Assembly: GCA_947034895.1 (NCBI GenBank) | Contig: OX344764.1 | Coordinates: forward strand, 3,224,001-3,288,000 | DNA: 64,000 nt | Direction of reading: 5' to 3' | From: Rhytidiadelphus loreus | Taxonomy: Eukaryota; Streptophyta; Bryopsida; Hypnales; Hylocomiaceae | Shown here: positions 59,311-64,000 of the stretch, piece by piece | Layout: the number at the start of each line of letters is the position of its first letter | How positions within the stretch are numbered: position 1 is the first letter of the stretch | Translations under genes and position numbers: made by a program | The notes under the pieces: generated by a model | What the model was told of the DNA's origin: nothing | Database searches by the model: none | Seen by the model: only the letters and a program-made list of their open reading frames with translations

Positions 59311-60245
59311 TAACTAACCTGCGTTCAGCCAATGATGAAGGCTGAGAATGCACGTCACCTGCGGGGACTGTGAAGAAAAAAAAAATCTGTCTTCGGGTGG
59401 GACGCTCTCGACATGGCCCCAAAACAGCAAGTTGGAAGACGTAGAGTGATCGGGTTGGATGCCCAGATTCAACACTGCGAATCCCTCTGCATTGCAAAGG
59501 TCGAGAAGCTCCGCTCACATGTGTCTGGAGATGCTGGCTACGGTGCAGCAGAAGCAAGATGGGATGAACTTCCGCGCCAACGGATCGGAGGACCTGCTGC
59601 TCGAACTCGACTAAAGTTCCAATGCCAGCGATTACTCGTGACAGGGGCGTACTTCACTACGAAATTTTAAAGGATTCCGACGGAAAACGTACGCAAGCAG
59701 GTATACCATAAATCCGAGCAGAACAAGATAGGCCAGGAGAAGAGACGACGAGGCAATGAGTAGTACGAAAGAAAAGAAATCACGAGGCGATTACAAGAGA
59801 AAATGCAATACGAAATAAACCTGAGAGTGACGATGGCGATGGCGACGACAATATCGTCACGTTCGGAAGTGCGACAGGCACAGCAAATCCTCACACCCTC
59901 AAAACCCTAAGACGGTCCATTAGAGTTCTTAAATGGGCCTTATCTTATCTTCCAAGATTGTCGTGAAAATTGGGTGGCCACAAATTACTCAACGAGTTTT
60001 TATTGTCAATGTTAAACTATTCTTTCGGGCAGACGAGAGGCAGTAAATAACTCATCTGGGTAAAACGCTAAAGATGCAAACTAGTCCGTACTAATGAATC
60101 AAGTTGAGATGAGATGGATCTTTCATGAGAAGACCTAAAAACCCTCAATAGCAATCATATTCGGATACTTTATGTCCTAACAACAAAAAAGTGGTAAAAT
60201 GGAAAAGAGATCAATTTTACCAACTTCTTTGCTATGATGGCAAAT

Positions 60246-60818
60246 TCAGTCTCGTTGTTTAATATCTCCACCTTCAACTCCTGATTCTCTGGTTGCAATA
60301 GACTTGATGGCAGATGGTAATTCTCCTATTGCAAAGTGAAGAACATCGCAATGTCAGTTCAATTTGAATTAAACTTTTAACTAAGCAACAACTTTGAATT
60401 ATTGAAAATATAAATACGATAAACAGTCCAAACATCTTAGCCCCCTCTGAACATTAAATGTTGCCATAAAATTGAATGTAGATAAAAATTTACGAATGTT
60501 AAGGCATGAAATGAGAACTTGAAGGGGCTTTCCATTGCAATTGATAGAAGCATTTCCTTCATGAACTTCAGAAATTGGATCTAACACCAGCTCTATCTGT
60601 GAACACAACCTTGTTGGCGATTCCAATGGCTCTGTGTTTTCAATACCAGTATATATGAGCTTCTTTGTAACACTAAGAATCTCGCTCAGACTATTCACTT
60701 TTTGAATCCTTTGTTCCCTCGATCGATCTAGTGCCTTTTTGGAGGAATAATGAGAGCTGGACCTTCTCCTACGTTTCCGTCTCTCAAGTGAATGGGAATC
60801 AAGATTACCTCCCTGCAT
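60246..60818 (-). CDS. Small basic (nuclear-type) protein, two exons, unrecognised
   Basis: Exon 1 60818-60494, exon 2 60325-60246; the donor GTAAAT and acceptor ATAG join in phase and end in TGA, giving about 134 residues. The N-terminus has a bipartite nuclear signal (RRKRRRRSSSHYSSKK). A Ser/Leu-rich helix follows (VNSLSEILSVTKKLIYTG), then GNASINCNGKPLQVLISCLN. The start is uncertain: ATG at 60818 is also directly followed by CAG, so this could be an acceptor and further exons may lie upstream. It is divergent from the transposase gene starting 1 kb away. Family not recognised. Confidence 0.45.
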
Positions 60819-61815
60819 CAGTCCAATGTACAGTCTAAGTATTCTAACCTAATGATAACTTTTCAAGAGACTAAACATATTGTATGAGTGTGTATATATG
60901 CATATGAAGTTTAAGGAGAAAGCAGACAGTCGTACCTTCATTAATTTCATTATGGTTAACTCATTTTTCAGTATTTATTTTGTACATGTCTTTATTAGAA
61001 TATCTTTAGTTTTCTTTAATACATAATGCTTTTTGATTTTTGATTTACATAAACATCTTCACTTTTTTATAGAAAGATATTTATGCTTTTAAAAGACATC
61101 AATAACCTCTTAGGTATTTATTGCGTACCGTTGAGTTCCAGAAATTGTGATTGAAGATATATCATATATCCATCTATATCTAGATCCTTTATATTTTTTC
61201 TTAATTGTTCTCTTTTTGGTGGTTGAGGTTTAATTGAATCTTCAGTTCCGAGACTACATATGTGACGGTTTGAGAGGTCTATGCACGTAAAACTGTTGTT
61301 ACTTTGAAGATTCATTTTTTGGTAAAATGAGTTATAATAATTTTTTTTACTAATGACCTAAGGTGATTGTAAAGCCTTGTACAATCTCCATCGCAGTTTC
61401 CGAGGAGGACAGTATATAATTGCAGAGAATTTGTAATTTTCAAATTCTTATTCCAAGAATCAATAATCTTCAAAAGTGAGGATATTATGTGCATGGAAGA
61501 TTCAAATCTGATAACCAATGTTTAATGACTCGTCATTTTGTAGATTGTACATTTTTAAGAGGATTTTAAATGTAGGTGATTTAGCATGATTCATTTGAAG
61601 TCTATGTGTTTTGAATTCGCTAACGGCTAGTACTAACTTAAATTGGATACTCTATTCAATCTTATAGTGATCTAGTCATTCACTGATATATGTCCCTATT
61701 CCCCCCATTTACCGTCCTTCATTTTTCATTTCAAATGATATCAATTGTGCTCTGTATTAGCTTCATCTTTGAATTAGGGAATTTTCGACAATTTTAGAAT
61801 GCACGGCGAGTTATC
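60819..61815. other. Divergent intergenic region upstream of the transposase gene
   Basis: One kilobase of AT-rich DNA between two divergent genes. Minus-strand open frames at 61118-61315 and 61312-61518 are short; the first has a protein-like stretch (RKNIKDLDIDGYMIYLQ) but no phase-compatible join to exon 60818. If the transposase belongs to a mobile element, its left terminus may be here, but I could not identify it. Confidence 0.4.
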
Positions 61816-63900
61816 ATGTCATCCAATTTGATAGTATTTGTGAGGTCTCCTGGAGAGACTGTCCCTATGACATTTTCAATAGGTGATTTGGGGTATGCTG
61901 TAGTCTCAGCTTTTCGTTTGAGTGTTCGATTTGGATTATCTGAATACTCAATACACATTGACGAAGAGGTATTGGATACTTCAACTGGTGAAGTGACTCA
62001 TACAATCGGTCAAGAGCCTTATCCTAACAATCTTTGTAAAGAATGGCGTTTGCATCCAGGTCGATACTTAGCATATGGTTTACGTGAGTCTATTGTAGGT
62101 GCGTCCCCTCGAGAAGGTGCGATTAGACTATCTAGCACATCCACTGAGCACACGCTTTTGTCAACAAGGATTAAAACTGAGCCGGGAATTGATGTCATCA
62201 CCATAGAGAGCGATAATTCAGAGGACTCCTCACCACCTAAAATGAAAACAAGTCAGAGTGTATCACATGAGCGATTAGTTCCAAGCAGTTCCTCTATGCC
62301 TTGTACAAGTGTAGACACCAGTCTTAAATCAAGTATTGGTCAGTCTATTATTCCTTATCTACGGAAACTATGTCACACCAAAGGTTCAAGGAATCCTTTT
62401 AAGAAGCTTGATTATGATACAATTCCAGTACATGATGTTCAATTTGTTCCAGCAGTTTTCAATGGTGACGTGATATTTGAGTTGCCTCCCCTTCAATCTC
62501 ACAATGTTCATTCTCAAGCTAAGCTTATGGTTGGAATGGAGAAACGCTATGATGGTCACGTTTGGTCCAATACACACACAACTAACATCAAGAACGTGGA
62601 CGGTCTGACTTTTCGATTGGCTTCATGTGTGGGTCATCTGCGTTGTGAAAACACAAAATGCAACTACCTATCTCGTGTGCATCGAACAACGGTGGTCAAT
62701 GAGACCGAATGGGATGGCTGTTCTCCCGTACCGTTCGAAGTTGGTACCCCCCCAGCTGGTTCAACAATTGTTTGCAAGATTTGTTGCGTAGTTCCAACCT
62801 GTATAGCAACATGTCCAGCCAAAATATATTATGTGGTTGGAGGCATGCACTTGAAACGAGCTTGTGTTCACTTCGGTCTTCATGATCACCCAGTAAAGAT
62901 TGGAGATTGTCGGGATTCAAAGGAAAAAATTAGGTCATTCATTTCTGAACAGGTAGAGAGGACTCCAACAGCAACAAATTCTTCGATCGTTTTAGAGGCA
63001 AGCAAGGAGCTATTGGGAGGATTTCTTCTTCGACGTGACGGAGCTCCACCTTCAACGTTGGGAATGGACGAGCTCCTTCCGGTTCTTGAGAAGTGCAAAT
63101 ACATGAGTTCTCCTAGCATTAGAAATGAAGTGACAACTTTCAAGTATTTCCGAAGGTTTGGGGTCATGGACAGTATCACCAAGCTTAGGGGATGCAGCAA
63201 TTGGTCTTTTGTCCAGGGGAACAAGTTTCCAGGTCAAGGATCTGATTCAGATAAAGTTTTTGTGTTCAAAATGTCTGAGTTGGGTCCTGGCAGCGGTGTT
63301 GATTTGGTAACGCGCATGCAAGAAGGTGGTGACCTCCAAAATGCTTGGATTATGTTTGATCATGTGAAGCGAGTGAAGAACTGGACAACAATGGCTTGTC
63401 ATGTTTACGATCCTACTTTCTGCCGTGTGATGACTATTGCTGTATGCGATATGCAGTCTGAGGATGCGATTGCCCAATGCAATTTCTGGACTAATTTGAA
63501 TGCAGTAATGGCCAAACATGGTTTTGCCCTCCCTTATTTCAAAGGCTTCATGGCTGATTGTGCAATGGCAAATTGGAATGCGGTCAGAATTATCTATGGA
63601 GGTGGCGATGCGTCTATGCCTATGCTCAATCGTGAACGCACTTGTCTTTTCCACTGGACTCAATCGATGGAGAAGCATACTAAAGCAGATATTCGGGCCG
63701 ACCTTCAAGATCAACATCGAAAGTTATGCAAGCAATATAAAGATGCAGCATCATCATCTGAGTCTGAGATTAGATTTCATGCCATTCGCTCGTGGTGGCA
63801 CTCTTCGGGAGCAACAACAGAGGAAGGGCTTCGACGACTAGAATTGTGGTTGGCATTTTGGCACTTTCGGTATAGACAATGGGGAGGATTCATGCAAATT
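61816..63900 (+). CDS. MULE-like transposase, first exon (gene continues beyond the window)
   Basis: ATG at 61816; open for 695 codons to a GTAAGA donor at 63901, so more exons lie outside. Residues 1-100 are globular (FSIGDLGYAVVSAFRLSVRF). A Ser-rich linker follows, then a Cys/His zinc-binding region (CVGHLRCENTKCNYLSRVH, IVCKICCVVPTCIATC, HFGLHDHPV). The catalytic region is DDE/MULE-like: AWIMFDHVKRVKNWTTM (first Asp), ITIAVCDMQSEDA-like MTIAVCDMQSEDAIAQC, YFKGFMADCAMANWNAV (second Asp), CLFHWTQSMEKH, and a later Glu-rich segment for the third residue. No stops in the exon, so the gene may be active or domesticated. Confidence 0.7.
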
Positions 63901-64000
63901 GTAAGATTCTTATATTTGTAAGCCCCTTTGCTTACTCTATTTACCTTTGATGATGCATGCTATATTGGGTACTGTATATCGTAATAATAAATATTTTTTA
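63901..64000 (+). other. Start of an intron of the transposase gene
   Basis: Begins with the donor GTAAGATTC directly after codons for GGFMQI. AT-rich and without coding potential up to the window edge. Confidence 0.6.

Noticed and set aside
59413..59670. 85-codon plus-strand protein near the UGT remnant
   Set aside because: No family resemblance and it overlaps the likely upstream UGT region on the other strand; not supported as a gene.
61118..61518. Minus-strand gene upstream of the transposase
   Set aside because: Short frames; the GT after ..LNG is out of phase with the exon at 60818 and no other partner was seen.
1..64000. tRNA, rRNA or other structured RNA genes
   Set aside because: I looked for tRNA-like boxes and ribosomal segments by eye and saw none; a covariance-model scan would be needed to exclude them.

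Overview
The window is nuclear DNA of a land plant, most likely a bryophyte and probably a moss. The genes have introns with GT..AG borders. There is a plant-type CACTA (En/Spm) transposon. A disease-resistance gene has the order protein kinase, NB-ARC, LRR, a layout known from mosses. The species cannot be fixed from sequence alone. Intergenic DNA is AT-rich and full of decayed repeats.

Layout. 266-3352 (+): the last ten coding exons of DNA polymerase delta catalytic subunit (POLD1). 4541-9134 (-): a convergent six-exon gene for a 290-residue basic protein I do not recognise. 10.5-17.7 kb: gene-poor DNA with a 215-bp degenerate tandem array, a G-rich low-complexity patch and the fossil 3' end of a CACTA element. 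17.8-29.1 kb (-): a kinase-NB-ARC-LRR immune-receptor gene with about 57 LRR units of 72 bp. Its distal end is broken by a frameshift, nonsense codons and a 3.6-kb non-autonomous CACTA insertion (18648-22212, TSD TTA). 30.3-31.8 kb: duplicated promoter-like DNA and a 440-bp foldback element.

33600-48763 is a complete 15.2-kb CACTA element (19-bp perfect ends, TSD TAT). Its plus-strand gene is TNP2-like. Its minus-strand gene is TNP1/TNPA-like and contains a domain resembling FCP1/NIF phosphatases with both catalytic aspartates lost. A separate 3.4-kb element (41409-44841, TSD ACCAT) lies inside the TNP2 coding sequence and carries its own 1.9-kb reading frame.

52040-56468 (-) is the most unusual gene: ten exons whose splice phases all agree give 1070 residues, with an N-terminal ParB-like motif and a C-terminal domain in the order of a beta-class (N4/N6) DNA methyltransferase, its catalytic motif altered. 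Downstream are a broken UDP-glycosyltransferase with a tandemly triplicated C-terminal segment (57.8-59.3 kb), a small nuclear-type gene (60246-60818, -), and a MULE-like transposase gene (61816 to beyond the window, +). The last two are divergent and may belong to one mobile unit.

Exon borders were read by eye from GT/AG sites and reading-frame phase. No alignment or database search was possible.
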